Source: an uncultured Lachnospiraceae bacterium
GTDB taxonomy: Bacteria; Bacillota; Clostridia; Lachnospirales; Lachnospiraceae
Assembly (NCBI GenBank): GCA_910578335.1
Contig: CAJTPU010000014.1
Location: 1 to 64,000 of the forward strand
Length of the DNA stretch: 64,000 nt
Direction of reading: 5' to 3'
Each line of letters starts with the position of its first letter. The stretch's first letter is position 1. Made by a program: the position numbers and the translations under genes. This document shows positions 7,923 to 16,717 of the stretch, in pieces. The notes under the pieces were generated by a model that searched no databases, was not told where the DNA came from, and saw nothing but the letters and a program-made list of their open reading frames with translations.

Positions 7923-9974
7923 ATGAAGAAAAGAATCAGGCTTAAAGGAAGAATCAAGACATATTTGCAGTTTTCCATATATCTGGGCGTGCTCCTGCTG
8001 ATTGTGAATGCGGGAATGCTTGTTATTGATTATCGGGCGGGGCTTTTATTGGGCGCTTTCACGGTGTTTTACTTTGCAGTTACGCTGACGCTGTATTTTT
8101 ATAATAAGCCGCTGATTATCAATGAGCTTGTCAGTTTTGCGACGCAGTACGGACAGATTCAGAAAAGGCTTTTGCGGGAGCTGGAGCTGCCGCACGCGTT
8201 GCTGGACGACACGGGGCATGTGATTTGGACCAATCAGGCGTTTGAAAATATTGTGAAGCAGCCGAAGGGATTTAACAAGTCCATTATGGCACTCTTTCCT
8301 TCTGTTACAAGGGACAAGCTGCCAGATAACGGCGAGGCTGAGGAGGTACAGTATGATATTGCTTATGAAGGCAAGGAATACATAGCCAAATTCAAACCGA
8401 TTTCCTTAAAGGAGATGGCAGAGAACAGCGATATGATTGCAGCCGAAGGGTATCATGGTTATCTGATAGCGGTTTATCTGTTTGACGAGACAGCGCTCCA
8501 TATCGCGCTGCAGGAGGTGGACGACCAGAGCCTTGCGGCAGGTCTTTTATATCTGGACAATTACGAGGAAGCGCTGGAGAGCGTGGAGGAGGTAAGGCGC
8601 TCTCTTCTGATAGCGCTGATAGACAGAAAAATCAACAAGTATATTGCAGCCCTTGACGGTATTGTGAAAAAGCTGGAGAAGGACAAGTATCTGGTCGTGA
8701 TGCGCAAGAAGTCCGTAGCGCAGCTACAGGAGTCCCGTTTTGATTTGCTGGAAGACGTGAAGACGGTAAATATTGGAAACGAGATGGCAGTCACCATCAG
8801 CATCGGCGTCGGGCTGGACGGGCTTACGTATGCACAGAATTATGAATTTGCCCGCAATGCCATTGATTTGGCGCTGGGGCGAGGCGGTGACCAGGCAGTC
8901 ATTAAGACGCCGGAGAGTATCACCTATTACGGCGGCAAGAGCCAGCAGGTAGAGAAGAATACCCGTGTGAAGGCGCGTGTGAAGGCACATGCCCTAAAGG
9001 AAATCATAGCGGCAAAGGATAAGGTCATTATTATGGGACACAGGCTGCCCGATGTGGACAGCTTTGGCGCGGCAGTGGGCATCTACCGGATAGCGCAGGC
9101 GTTAGACAGAAAAGCGCATATTGTGTTAAATGATGTATCGAATTCTTTACAGCCGCTGGTGGATTTGTTTAAAAACAATCCGGAATATGAGCCGGATATG
9201 ATAGTGGGAAGCAGTCAGGCGATTGAAATGGCGGGAAACAGTACCGTGCTGGTGGTGGTGGATGTCAATAAGCCGGCGATTACGGAATGTCCCGATTTGC
9301 TGCGTGCCTGCAAATCTATTGTGGTACTTGACCACCACAGGCAGGGGGCGGAGACCATTGAAAATGCAACGCTTTCCTATGTAGAGCCGTATGCTTCTTC
9401 CGCATGTGAAATGGTTTCCGAGATATTACAGTATACAAGTGACAATATAAAAATCCGCACGGAAGAAGCGGATTGTATGTATGCAGGTATTGTCATTGAT
9501 ACCAACAATTTTATGAGCAAGACAGGTGTGAGAACCTTTGAAGCCGCTGCTTTCCTGCGCAGAAACGGCGCCGATGTTACCCGCGTCAGAAAGATGTTCC
9601 GTGAGGATGCGATTGAGTATAAGGCGAAGGCGGATGCCGTCAGTCAGGCGGAAATTTACCGCCAGACGTTTGCCATTTCCATCTGTACCAGCGAGGATTT
9701 GCAAAGTCCTACGGTGGTGGGAGCACAGGCGGCAAACGAGCTTTTAAATATCAAGGGCGTCAAGGCGAGCTTTGTGCTGACGGAGTATCAGGGCAAGATT
9801 TATGTCTCCGCACGTTCCATTGATGAAGTCAATGTACAGATTATTATGGAAAGGCTGGGCGGCGGCGGTCATATGAGTATTGCGGGGTGCCAGATGGAAG
9901 GCGTGAGCATGGCGGAGGCAATCGGCAACCTGAAGGCTACGATAGATATTATGCTGGAAGAAGGCGATATTTAG
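7923..9974 (+). CDS. gdpP: cyclic-di-AMP phosphodiesterase GdpP (YybT family)
   Basis: GdpP hydrolyses the second messenger c-di-AMP. The 683-residue protein has two N-terminal membrane segments, a PAS-like domain (HALLDDTGHVIWTNQAFENI), a degenerate GGDEF-type domain (SIGVGLD) and a DHH/DHHA1 module. The DHH motifs are intact: GHRLPDVDSFGAA, a central DHH in VVLDHHRQG, VIDTNNF and GGGGHMSIAG. ATG 7923 follows GGGAG by seven bases; an ATG 24 bases upstream lacks a site. The order gdpP-rplI-dnaB is common in Firmicutes. Confidence 0.93.
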   Translation: MKKRIRLKGRIKTYLQFSIYLGVLLLIVNAGMLVIDYRAGLLLGAFTVFYFAVTLTLYFYNKPLIINELVSFATQYGQIQKRLLRELELPHALLDDTGHVIWTNQAFENIVKQPKGFNKSIMALFPSVTRDKLPDNGEAEEVQYDIAYEGKEYIAKFKPISLKEMAENSDMIAAEGYHGYLIAVYLFDETALHIALQEVDDQSLAAGLLYLDNYEEALESVEEVRRSLLIALIDRKINKYIAALDGIVKKLEKDKYLVVMRKKSVAQLQESRFDLLEDVKTVNIGNEMAVTISIGVGLDGLTYAQNYEFARNAIDLALGRGGDQAVIKTPESITYYGGKSQQVEKNTRVKARVKAHALKEIIAAKDKVIIMGHRLPDVDSFGAAVGIYRIAQALDRKAHIVLNDVSNSLQPLVDLFKNNPEYEPDMIVGSSQAIEMAGNSTVLVVVDVNKPAITECPDLLRACKSIVVLDHHRQGAETIENATLSYVEPYASSACEMVSEILQYTSDNIKIRTEEADCMYAGIVIDTNNFMSKTGVRTFEAAAFLRRNGADVTRVRKMFREDAIEYKAKADAVSQAEIYRQTFAISICTSEDLQSPTVVGAQAANELLNIKGVKASFVLTEYQGKIYVSARSIDEVNVQIIMERLGGGGHMSIAGCQMEGVSMAEAIGNLKATIDIMLEEGDI

Positions 9975-10095
9975 AAGTGTGCAGCGTCAAGACGGTCCGT
10001 CAGATTTGTGTCTGTGCGCACTTGATACAATTTGTTTATGCAGGCAGTAAGCATGACTTTATTCTTTTAAAATGTATGCAGAAAAGAGGATGAAA

Positions 10096-10542
10096 ATGAA
10101 AATTATATTATTACAGGATGATAAAAATCTGGGGAAAAAGGGCGATGTGATTGAAGCCAGTGACGGCTACGCGAGAAATTACATCCTGCCTAAGAAAATT
10201 GGAGTGGAAGCCAATGCCAAAAATATGAACGATTTAAAGTTGCAGAAGGCAAAGGAAGCCCGGATAGCGGCGGAGCAGCTTCAGGCGGCGAAGGAGCTGG
10301 CAGCGGCGTTGGAGACCAAGACGGTAGAAGTCAAAATCAAGGCAGGAGAGGGCGGCAGGGTATTTGGCTCCGTGTCCTCCAAGGAAATTGTGGCGTCATG
10401 CAAAGAGCAGCATGGAATTGAACTGGATAAGAAAAAAGTGGTGCTGCAGGAGGCGCTCAAGAGTTTTGGTTATCATGAAATAAGCATTAAACTGCATCCG
10501 CAGGTGACTGCCAAATTGAAGGTGCATATATCGGAGAGCTAA
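10096..10542 (+). CDS. rplI: 50S ribosomal protein L9
   Basis: The product has 148 residues, the usual length. It begins MKIILLQDDKNLGKKGDVIE and has the conserved DGYARNYILPK. ATG 10096 is chosen because AGAGG is six bases upstream and the N-terminus matches the family; ATG 10090 and ATG 10072 are less likely. It lies between gdpP and dnaB. Confidence 0.97.
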   Translation: MKIILLQDDKNLGKKGDVIEASDGYARNYILPKKIGVEANAKNMNDLKLQKAKEARIAAEQLQAAKELAAALETKTVEVKIKAGEGGRVFGSVSSKEIVASCKEQHGIELDKKKVVLQEALKSFGYHEISIKLHPQVTAKLKVHISES

Positions 10543-10560
10543 GCCGGAAAGGAAATGGTT

Positions 10561-11898
10561 ATGCCCACAATGGAAGAAACCGTTTTAAAGAGAATATTGC
10601 CGCATAGCATGGAGGCGGAGCAGTCGGTTATCGGTTCGATGATTATGGACAGGGAAGCCATTGTTGTGGCGTCAGAGCTTGTGACAGGCGAGGACTTTTA
10701 CAGCAGGCAGTACGGAATTCTTTTTGAAACCATGGTAGAACTGAACGACGAAGGGAAGCCGGTCGATTTGGTTACACTGCAGGACAGGCTGAAAGAAAAG
10801 GATGTGCCGCCTGAAGTCAGCAGTCTTGAATTTGTCAGAGACTTAATTACGGCAGTTCCTACTTCTGCCAATATCAAGTATTATGCAGGAATTGTGGCGG
10901 AGAAAGCAACTTTGCGGAAGCTAATCCGGCTTAATGAAGAGATTGCCAACACCTGTTATGCGGGAAAGGAAAGTCTGGAGGTTATCTTAGAGGATACCGA
11001 AAAGAAGATTTTTGAGGTGGTACAAAAACGCAACACGGGGGATTTTGTTCCCATCAGGCAGGTTGTCATGAATGCCATGGACAGAATCGAGCGCGCCTCC
11101 AAAAACAAGGGAGCTGTGACGGGAATTGCCACAGGCTTCGCGGATTTGGATTACCGGACGGCGGGGATGCAGCCGGCGGACCTTGTGTTGATTGCAGCCC
11201 GCCCTTCGATGGGAAAGACGGCGTTTGTGCTCAATATAGCGGAGCATGTAGCGTTTAAGTTAAAGAAGACCATTGCAATTTTCAGTCTGGAAATGTCCAA
11301 GGAGCAGTTGGTAAACCGTCTGTTCTCGCTGGAATCGAAAGTAGATTCCCAGCATATCAGGACAGGGCAGCTTTCGGACCAGGAATGGGAAAAGCTGATT
11401 GAGAGTGCCGGCGTCATCGGCAAATCCAATCTGATTATAGATGATACACCGGGTATCAGTATTGCGGAGCTTCGCAGCAAGTGCCGCAAATACAAGCTGG
11501 AGCATGATTTATCCATGATAGTTATCGATTATCTGCAATTGATGTCAGGGAGCGGACGCACGGATTCCAGACAGCAGGAAATATCCGATATTTCCCGTTC
11601 CTTAAAGGCGATTGCAAGAGAGCTTTCCGTGCCGGTGCTGGCGCTGTCCCAGCTTTCCCGTGCGGTGGAGCAGAGACCTGACCACAGACCTATGCTGTCG
11701 GATTTGCGTGAGTCGGGTGCAATCGAGCAGGATGCCGATGTGGTAATGTTTATATATCGCGACGAGTATTATAACCATGATACGGAGCGTCCCGGCATCG
11801 CTGAAATTATCATAGCCAAGCAAAGGAACGGACCCATTGGCACCGTAGAGCTGGCATGGCTGCCCAACTACACCAAATTTGCAAATTTGGAGAGATAA
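10561..11898 (+). CDS. dnaB: replicative DNA helicase DnaB
   Basis: The product has 445 residues. The N-terminal domain starts LPHSMEAEQSVIGSM. The RecA-like C-terminal domain has Walker A ARPSMGKT, Walker B MIVIDYLQLM and the DLRESGAIEQDADVV motif. DnaB unwinds DNA at the replication fork. ATG 10561 is placed eight bases after GGAAAGG, while ATG 10555 is too close to it. Confidence 0.97.
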   Translation: MPTMEETVLKRILPHSMEAEQSVIGSMIMDREAIVVASELVTGEDFYSRQYGILFETMVELNDEGKPVDLVTLQDRLKEKDVPPEVSSLEFVRDLITAVPTSANIKYYAGIVAEKATLRKLIRLNEEIANTCYAGKESLEVILEDTEKKIFEVVQKRNTGDFVPIRQVVMNAMDRIERASKNKGAVTGIATGFADLDYRTAGMQPADLVLIAARPSMGKTAFVLNIAEHVAFKLKKTIAIFSLEMSKEQLVNRLFSLESKVDSQHIRTGQLSDQEWEKLIESAGVIGKSNLIIDDTPGISIAELRSKCRKYKLEHDLSMIVIDYLQLMSGSGRTDSRQQEISDISRSLKAIARELSVPVLALSQLSRAVEQRPDHRPMLSDLRESGAIEQDADVVMFIYRDEYYNHDTERPGIAEIIIAKQRNGPIGTVELAWLPNYTKFANLER

Positions 11899-11928
11899 GG
11901 CAGATTTTACAATTACATAGCAGAATAC

Positions 11929-11986
11929 AAAAGAGAACAGATAAGGAACCGGAGCGCTCCGTTATTTTGTTCTCTTTTCTTTTTTG
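11929..11986 (+). terminator. terminator after dnaB
   Basis: AAAAGAGAACA (11929-11939) pairs with TGTTCTCTTTT (11969-11979). An inner GGAGCGCTCC hairpin lies inside and a T-rich tail follows. Confidence 0.85.
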
Positions 11987-12021
11987 GAACTGAATTTGGA
12001 AAACAGAATGGAGGATGTAAG

Positions 12022-12846
12022 ATGAGTAGTGCATTATTAATTTCAGATGCGGCAAAGAGAGTAAAAGTAGAGGCGCATGTGCTTCGGTATTGGGAGGAAG
12101 AGCTGGGACTTCCCATCAAGCGAAACGAGCTGGGGCATCGGTATTATACGGAAGAGGATGTAAAAAGATTTCAGGAAATCAAAGATTTGAAGGAAAGGGG
12201 ACTGCAGTTGAAAGCAATCAGAATGGTATTAAAAAACGGAAAATTGGATATGATTACGCCTGCAGGTGCAGCCGGGGCAGAAGAAGAGAAACCACGGAAA
12301 TCAGCGGAGATAATCAAGGAATTTCCGTCCATGAAACAGACAGAGCTTTTGAAAGAGGCAAAAAAAGCAGAGAACGGGCAGAGCATCAAACAGGCTGAGG
12401 CTGAGACGGTGGTGAGGCAGCAGGGAAGAGTGCAGATACAGGCAGTGAAAAAGGAGAAACCGGAGGAAAAAGCAGAAAAACAGCAGGAATTAAAGCGTGT
12501 GACGGGAGAAGCGGAGGTGGTGGAAGAGATACCGGCTGTGGAAGCCGGACAGGAAACCTTGCCGGCAGAACAGCACCAGTCTTCCCTGCAGAGCGAGAGC
12601 AACGAGGAAAAGTTTAAGCGCCTGCAATGGCTGTTAAAGCAGTTGTTTCAGGATACGCTTCAGGAGAACAATGAGTATCTCTGCCGCGAAATGAAGGAAA
12701 GCGTATTAAAGGAAATGGATTATCAGTTCAGGATGCAGGAGGAGCGGGAGGAGGAGCGCAGCAAGGAGAAGGTAAAGCGGGAAGAAGAGCATTATAGGAA
12801 AATAGATGATTTGCTGCGCAAGAAGAGGCGGCTGTTGAAGAAGTAG
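12022..12846 (+). CDS. MerR-type HTH protein with long coiled coil
   Basis: The product has 274 residues. Residues 1-70 are a MerR-like winged helix (ISDAAKRVKVEAHVLRYWEEE, then GHRYYTEEDVKRFQEI). No effector-binding domain follows. The remainder is a charged, Glu/Lys-rich region with coiled-coil character, ending in the basic tail RKKRRLLKK. This plan recalls the chromosome-anchoring protein RacA more than a metal- or drug-sensing MerR regulator, but the similarity is architectural only. GGAGG lies nine bases before ATG 12022. Confidence 0.75.
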   Translation: MSSALLISDAAKRVKVEAHVLRYWEEELGLPIKRNELGHRYYTEEDVKRFQEIKDLKERGLQLKAIRMVLKNGKLDMITPAGAAGAEEEKPRKSAEIIKEFPSMKQTELLKEAKKAENGQSIKQAEAETVVRQQGRVQIQAVKKEKPEEKAEKQQELKRVTGEAEVVEEIPAVEAGQETLPAEQHQSSLQSESNEEKFKRLQWLLKQLFQDTLQENNEYLCREMKESVLKEMDYQFRMQEEREEERSKEKVKREEEHYRKIDDLLRKKRRLLKK

Positions 12847-12850
12847 ATAT

Positions 12851-12890
12851 AAAAAAGGCAGGCTATGAAAGTCATAACCTGCCTTTTTTA
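12851..12890. terminator. bidirectional terminator
   Basis: AAAAAAGGCAGG and CCTGCCTTTTTT form a long stem extended by TATGA/TCATA. It serves the MerR-like gene and possibly the converging ferredoxin gene. Confidence 0.9.
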
Positions 12891-12929
12891 TGTTTTTCGT
12901 GTAAATGCAATTGCCAAAAGGCAATGTCA

Positions 12930-13100
12930 TTATTCCTCAGTAATAGCGCCTACAGGGCATACGCCTGCGCAAGAGCCACAATTGATGCAGGTGTTGGGGT
13001 CGATTTCCATCTTGCCATCGCCCATGCTGATTGCACCTACAGGACACTGTGATTCACAAGCGCCACAAGAAACACATGTATCACTGATAACAAATGCCAT
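12930..13100 (-). CDS. 2[4Fe-4S] ferredoxin
   Basis: The product is a 56-residue protein starting MAFVISDTCVSCGACESQCP. Two CxxCxxCxxxCP clusters are complete (Cys9/12/15/19 and Cys38/41/44/48), the hallmark of clostridial ferredoxins that carry low-potential electrons. GGAGG lies eight bases before the ATG (complement of 13098-13100). It is last in the pyruvate formate-lyase gene group, so it may reduce the radical-SAM cluster of PflA, although ferredoxins have many partners. Confidence 0.95.
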   Translation of the reverse strand: MAFVISDTCVSCGACESQCPVGAISMGDGKMEIDPNTCINCGSCAGVCPVGAITEE

Positions 13101-13190
13101 AGTAAATATCCTCCTTTGATTGAGTATTTATCTGAATAAATGCCTCACTATTTGTATTCTAATATAAAATACGGACAAATACAAGTCCTT

Positions 13191-13949
13191 TTATGGTTTT
13201 TGCATCTCGGCACGGCGTTTTTTGATGCCCTCCAATATAACAGCCTTTTTTTCAACAACCTTGTTCTTATCCATGGGCGGTACACCGTGGAGCTTGTAGG
13301 GGAGTCCCAGGGATTCGTATTTTTTCTCACCCATGGTATGATAGGGGAGAACGTCCAGTGCTTTCAGATTGTGGAACTGTCCAATAAAATAGCCAAGCTG
13401 TTCCAGATAAACATCATCATCGGTAATGCCCGGGACAACTACGTGGCGAATCCACATATCAATGTTTTTTTCATCTAAGTACTTGCAGAAATCTAAAATA
13501 TTGGTATTGGGCTGCTCTGTCAGTTCCAGATGCTTTTGCGGGTCAATGTGCTTGATATCCAGCATAACCAAGTCAGTCAGCTCCATCAGGCGCTCCATTT
13601 TTTCCATGAACGCTGTGTTGCTGCGGTTAAAGGCGATGCCGGAGCTGTCTATACAGGTGTGAATATTGTCCTTTTTGGCGAGGGCGAACAAATCGATTAA
13701 AAAATCCACCTGCATCAAAGGCTCCCCGCCGGTTACCGTGATACCGCCGTCCTTGTAAAAACCTCTGTTGCGCTCGAACTGCGCAATAATTTCTGCCGGC
13801 TCCATCATGGTGCCGCCTGTCATTGCCCATGTATCGGGATTGTGGCAATAGGCGCAGCGCATGGGACAGCCCTGCACAAAAACAACAAAACGAACGCCGG
13901 GACCGTCCACTGTGCCGAAACTTTCAAGAGAATGTATTCTGCCTTTCAT
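13191..13949 (-). CDS. pflA: pyruvate formate-lyase activating enzyme
   Basis: PflA is a radical SAM enzyme that installs the glycyl radical in pyruvate formate-lyase. The 252-residue protein has the CxxxCxxC cluster motif in GCPMRCAYCHN (about residues 28-38) and the TVTGGEP SAM-binding motif. ATG 13949 has GGAGG five bases upstream; the earlier in-frame ATG at 13964 has no site. It follows the detached glycyl-radical domain gene, its natural substrate. Confidence 0.96.
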   Translation of the reverse strand: MKGRIHSLESFGTVDGPGVRFVVFVQGCPMRCAYCHNPDTWAMTGGTMMEPAEIIAQFERNRGFYKDGGITVTGGEPLMQVDFLIDLFALAKKDNIHTCIDSSGIAFNRSNTAFMEKMERLMELTDLVMLDIKHIDPQKHLELTEQPNTNILDFCKYLDEKNIDMWIRHVVVPGITDDDVYLEQLGYFIGQFHNLKALDVLPYHTMGEKKYESLGLPYKLHGVPPMDKNKVVEKKAVILEGIKKRRAEMQKP

Positions 13950-13969
13950 AAGAACCTCCATCATGCCAA

Positions 13970-14031
13970 AAAGAGCCGTTACCGATGTGCCGTCTGCAAA
14001 TAGTCAACACGAAAACAGTAAACAGCTCTTT
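13970..14031 (-). other. inverted repeat between glycyl-radical gene and pflA
   Basis: Read on the minus strand, AAAGAGCTGTT pairs with AACGGCTCTTT over 11 bp (one G-U) with a loop of about 40 nt, followed by TTGGC. It may be an attenuator or partial terminator that lowers pflA expression relative to the enzyme genes. Confidence 0.4.
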
Positions 14032-14056
14032 GCATTGTTTTTAAAACGGATACAGA

Positions 14057-14299
14057 TTAAACTGCCTCATGGAAGGTACGGGAGATAACGTCTGCCTGCT
14101 GCTCCGGTGTTAATTTAATGAAATTAACAGCATATCCGGACACACGAATGGTAAGCTGAGGATAGTTCTCAGGATGCTGCTGTGCGTCTAACAGGGTATC
14201 TCTGTTGAGTACGTTTACATTTAAGTGATGACCGCCCTTTGTTGCATAGCCGTCAAGTAAAGCTACTAAATTGTCAACCTGTGCATTTGCTGCTGCCAT
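14057..14299 (-). CDS. detached glycyl-radical domain of pyruvate formate-lyase
   Basis: The product has 80 residues and corresponds to the C-terminal domain of pyruvate formate-lyase. It contains GGHHLNVNVLNRDTL and the radical loop RVSGYAVNF, with the radical Gly55. It is not a frameshift fragment: it has its own ATG with AGGAGG nine bases upstream, and it is separated from the catalytic subunit gene by another translated ORF. E. coli has a free spare domain (GrcA/YfiD) that repairs the enzyme. Here the main enzyme lacks the domain, so this protein is probably an obligate second subunit. Confidence 0.92.
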   Translation of the reverse strand: MAAANAQVDNLVALLDGYATKGGHHLNVNVLNRDTLLDAQQHPENYPQLTIRVSGYAVNFIKLTPEQQADVISRTFHEAV

Positions 14300-14317
14300 A
14301 ATTTGATTCCTCCTGAT

Positions 14318-14545
14318 TTAATTTTTGTCGCTGTCGCCGCGACCGCTGTAATCATCAAGTCCCTGATGAAGAGTGGGAACACTACATGCCAAAGGTGTTC
14401 TGGAGCAATCCGTACACCCCATTGTCTGAACGTTTTTGGAGCTTTCGCTGTTCTCATCAAAGTCAACATTTACGTGACCGACGCCGCTTGCCATGCCGGA
14501 ATCCAGCATTTTTACCAAATCGTCAATCATAGATTTTTCGTCCAT
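14318..14545 (-). CDS. 75-residue relative of the glycyl-radical domain, radical loop absent
   Basis: This small protein has a strong GGAGG site seven bases before its ATG. Residues 5-29 (SMIDDLVKMLDSGMASGVGH, then VNVDF) align with residues 6-30 of the neighbouring glycyl-radical protein (AQVDNLVALLDGYATKGGHH, then LNVNV). They share Asp, Leu-Val, Leu-Asp, Gly, His and Asn-Val at the same spacing. The second half has no RVSGY loop and instead carries GCTDCSRTPLAC. I do not know a named family. It might help assemble the split enzyme or modulate its activation; this is inference. Confidence 0.75.
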   Translation of the reverse strand: MDEKSMIDDLVKMLDSGMASGVGHVNVDFDENSESSKNVQTMGCTDCSRTPLACSVPTLHQGLDDYSGRGDSDKN

Positions 14546-14566
14546 GGTGTTCCTCCTTTTTTATCA

Positions 14567-14591
14567 GCTTTCCGGCTTACAGCCGGAAAGC
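14567..14591 (-). other. perfect intercistronic hairpin after the catalytic PFL gene
   Basis: An 11-bp perfect stem (GCTTTCCGGCT/AGCCGGAAAGC) with a 3-base loop lies between the stop of the large subunit and the ribosome site of the 75-residue gene. No T run follows on the minus strand, so it is more likely a mRNA processing or stability element than a terminator. Confidence 0.6.
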
Positions 14592-14607
14592 CAAAATAAG
14601 TCATTGT

Positions 14608-16647
14608 TTATTTATTTAAGTCCAGCTCAAGGTCTCCGGAGAATACCTTGTCTTCTTTGCCAAGTGCGCCGGGGATGATGGTGAAGGTATTGGAGATACC
14701 GTCCTGTGCATCCTCGAAGGGCAGTTTCGCTACGGAAGAAAGGGAAGCTACTGCGCCGTGGGTATCACGTCCATGCATCGGGTTAGCACCGGGTGCGAAA
14801 GGCTGGCCCTTCTTACGTCCGTCAGGGGTGTTGCCGGTTGCCTTGCCGTAGGTTACGTTGGAAGTAATGGTAAGAACGGACATGGTAGGCACACCGTTTC
14901 TGTATACATGATTTCTTCTGATTGCGGTCATGAATCTGGATACGATATCATGTGCAATGGTATCTACGCGGTCGTCGTCGTTGCCGTATTTCGGGAACTC
15001 GCCGGTGGTCTTGAAGTCAACAATGATGCCGTCTTCGTCACGAACCACTTCAACCTTAGCGTATTTGATAGCGGAAAGGGAGTCTGCTACGATGGACAGA
15101 CCAGCCAGACCGGTTGCAAAATAGCGCTTCACATCTCTGTCATGAAGAGCCATCTGCGCTCTCTCATAGCAGTATTTGTCATGCATGTAGTGGATAACGT
15201 TCAGAGTATTTACGTAAACATCTGCCTGCCATTCCATCATGTCGATGAACTTATCCATTACATCATCATAATCCAAAACGTCACCGGTAACAGGACGATA
15301 CTTAGGACCAACCTGTTTCTTGGTAACTTCATCGATACCGCCGTTCAAAGCGTAAAGAAGACACTTAGCCAGATTAGCACGGGCACCGAAGAACTGCATT
15401 TCCTTGCCGATAACCATGGAGGATACGCAGCATGCAATGCCGTAGTCATCGCCGTGAGTCACTCTCATCAGGTCATCATTCTCATACTGGATGGAAGAAG
15501 TCTGGATGGACATCTTTGCGCAGTATCTCTTCCAGCTCTCAGGAAGCCTTGTGGACCAGAGAACCGTCAGGTTGGGCTCGGGAGAAGGTCCCAAGTTGGT
15601 TAAGGTATGCAGATAACGGAAGCTCATCTTTGTTACCATATGACGTCCGTCTACGCCGACACCGCCAAGTGATTCGGTTACCCAAACCGGGTCGCCTGCA
15701 AAAATCTGGTTGTACTCAGGAGTACGTGCAAATTTGATGCAGCGCAGCTTCATAATGAAGTGGTCAACAAATTCCTGAATCTGCTTCTCGGTAAATTTGC
15801 CTTCCTTTAAGTCTCTCTGCGCATAGCAGTCAAGGAAGGTGGAAGTACGTCCAAGGGACATAGCGGCACCGTTCTGCTCTTTTACGGCGCAGAGGTAGCC
15901 GAAATAAGTAGCCTGAATTGCTTCCTGTACATTGGTAGCGGGTTTGGAAATATCGCAGCCATAGGAAGCAGCCATTTCTTTCATCAGTTTCAGAGCAACC
16001 ATCTGCTCGGAAATTTCTTCGCGAAGGCGGATAACGTCATCTGTCATAACGCGTCCGGTAGAATCCTTCTGTGCCTGTTTGTCTTCAATCAGCCTGTCAA
16101 TACCGTACAGGGCAACACGTCTGTAATCGCCGATGATACGTCCGCGTCCGTAAGCATCCGGAAGACCTGTAATAATATGAGAAGAACGGCAGGCTCTCAT
16201 TTCCTGATTGTAAGCATCGAAGCAGCCTGCATTGTGGGTTTTTCTGTGAGTGGAGAAGAACTCACTTACCTCGGGGTCAACTTCATAGCCGTTGTCGGAA
16301 CATGCTTTCTCAGCCATTCTGATACCGCCGTAAGGCTGTAAGGAACGCTTGAAAGGCTTGTCTGTCTGGAATCCTACGATGGTTTCCTTATTTTTGTCAA
16401 GGTATCCGGGACCGTGGGAAGTGATGGTGGAGATAACCTTGGTATCCATATCAAGCACACCGCCGGCTTCTCTCTCCTTCTTCTGTAACTCCAATACCTG
16501 TGCCCATAAATCTTTTGTGTTCTGTGTAGCCTCAGCAAGGAAAGACTCGTCGCCGTCGTACGGTTCGTAGTTTTTCTGGATGAAATCGCGCACATTGATT
16601 TCATTTTCCCATTTGCCGCCTACAAAATCATGCCATTCTGGTCTCAT
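14608..16647 (-). CDS. pyruvate formate-lyase catalytic subunit lacking the glycyl-radical domain
   Basis: The enzyme converts pyruvate and CoA to acetyl-CoA and formate. The 679-residue protein carries the catalytic cysteine pair in GIACCVSS (Cys406-Cys407) and the late motif FAPGANPMHGRDTHGAVASL. It ends at the domain border just after GALGKEDKVFSGDLELD, where single-chain enzymes of about 740-760 residues continue into the glycyl-radical domain. Together with the 80-residue protein the full length is restored. AGGAGG lies nine bases before ATG 16647. It heads the operon large subunit, 75-residue protein, radical domain, pflA, ferredoxin. Confidence 0.95.
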   Translation of the reverse strand: MRPEWHDFVGGKWENEINVRDFIQKNYEPYDGDESFLAEATQNTKDLWAQVLELQKKEREAGGVLDMDTKVISTITSHGPGYLDKNKETIVGFQTDKPFKRSLQPYGGIRMAEKACSDNGYEVDPEVSEFFSTHRKTHNAGCFDAYNQEMRACRSSHIITGLPDAYGRGRIIGDYRRVALYGIDRLIEDKQAQKDSTGRVMTDDVIRLREEISEQMVALKLMKEMAASYGCDISKPATNVQEAIQATYFGYLCAVKEQNGAAMSLGRTSTFLDCYAQRDLKEGKFTEKQIQEFVDHFIMKLRCIKFARTPEYNQIFAGDPVWVTESLGGVGVDGRHMVTKMSFRYLHTLTNLGPSPEPNLTVLWSTRLPESWKRYCAKMSIQTSSIQYENDDLMRVTHGDDYGIACCVSSMVIGKEMQFFGARANLAKCLLYALNGGIDEVTKKQVGPKYRPVTGDVLDYDDVMDKFIDMMEWQADVYVNTLNVIHYMHDKYCYERAQMALHDRDVKRYFATGLAGLSIVADSLSAIKYAKVEVVRDEDGIIVDFKTTGEFPKYGNDDDRVDTIAHDIVSRFMTAIRRNHVYRNGVPTMSVLTITSNVTYGKATGNTPDGRKKGQPFAPGANPMHGRDTHGAVASLSSVAKLPFEDAQDGISNTFTIIPGALGKEDKVFSGDLELDLNK

Positions 16648-16717
16648 TTTGAAATGCCTCCTATAAAATTTGATTAGTTGGTGAATCTGTGAACCGGTTG
16701 CTAATCTTTATGAAAAT

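Noticed and set aside
14057..16647. PFL split as a sequencing frameshift or pseudogene
   Set aside because: The two parts are about 310 bp apart, each has its own strong ribosome site, and a further translated ORF and a hairpin lie between them.
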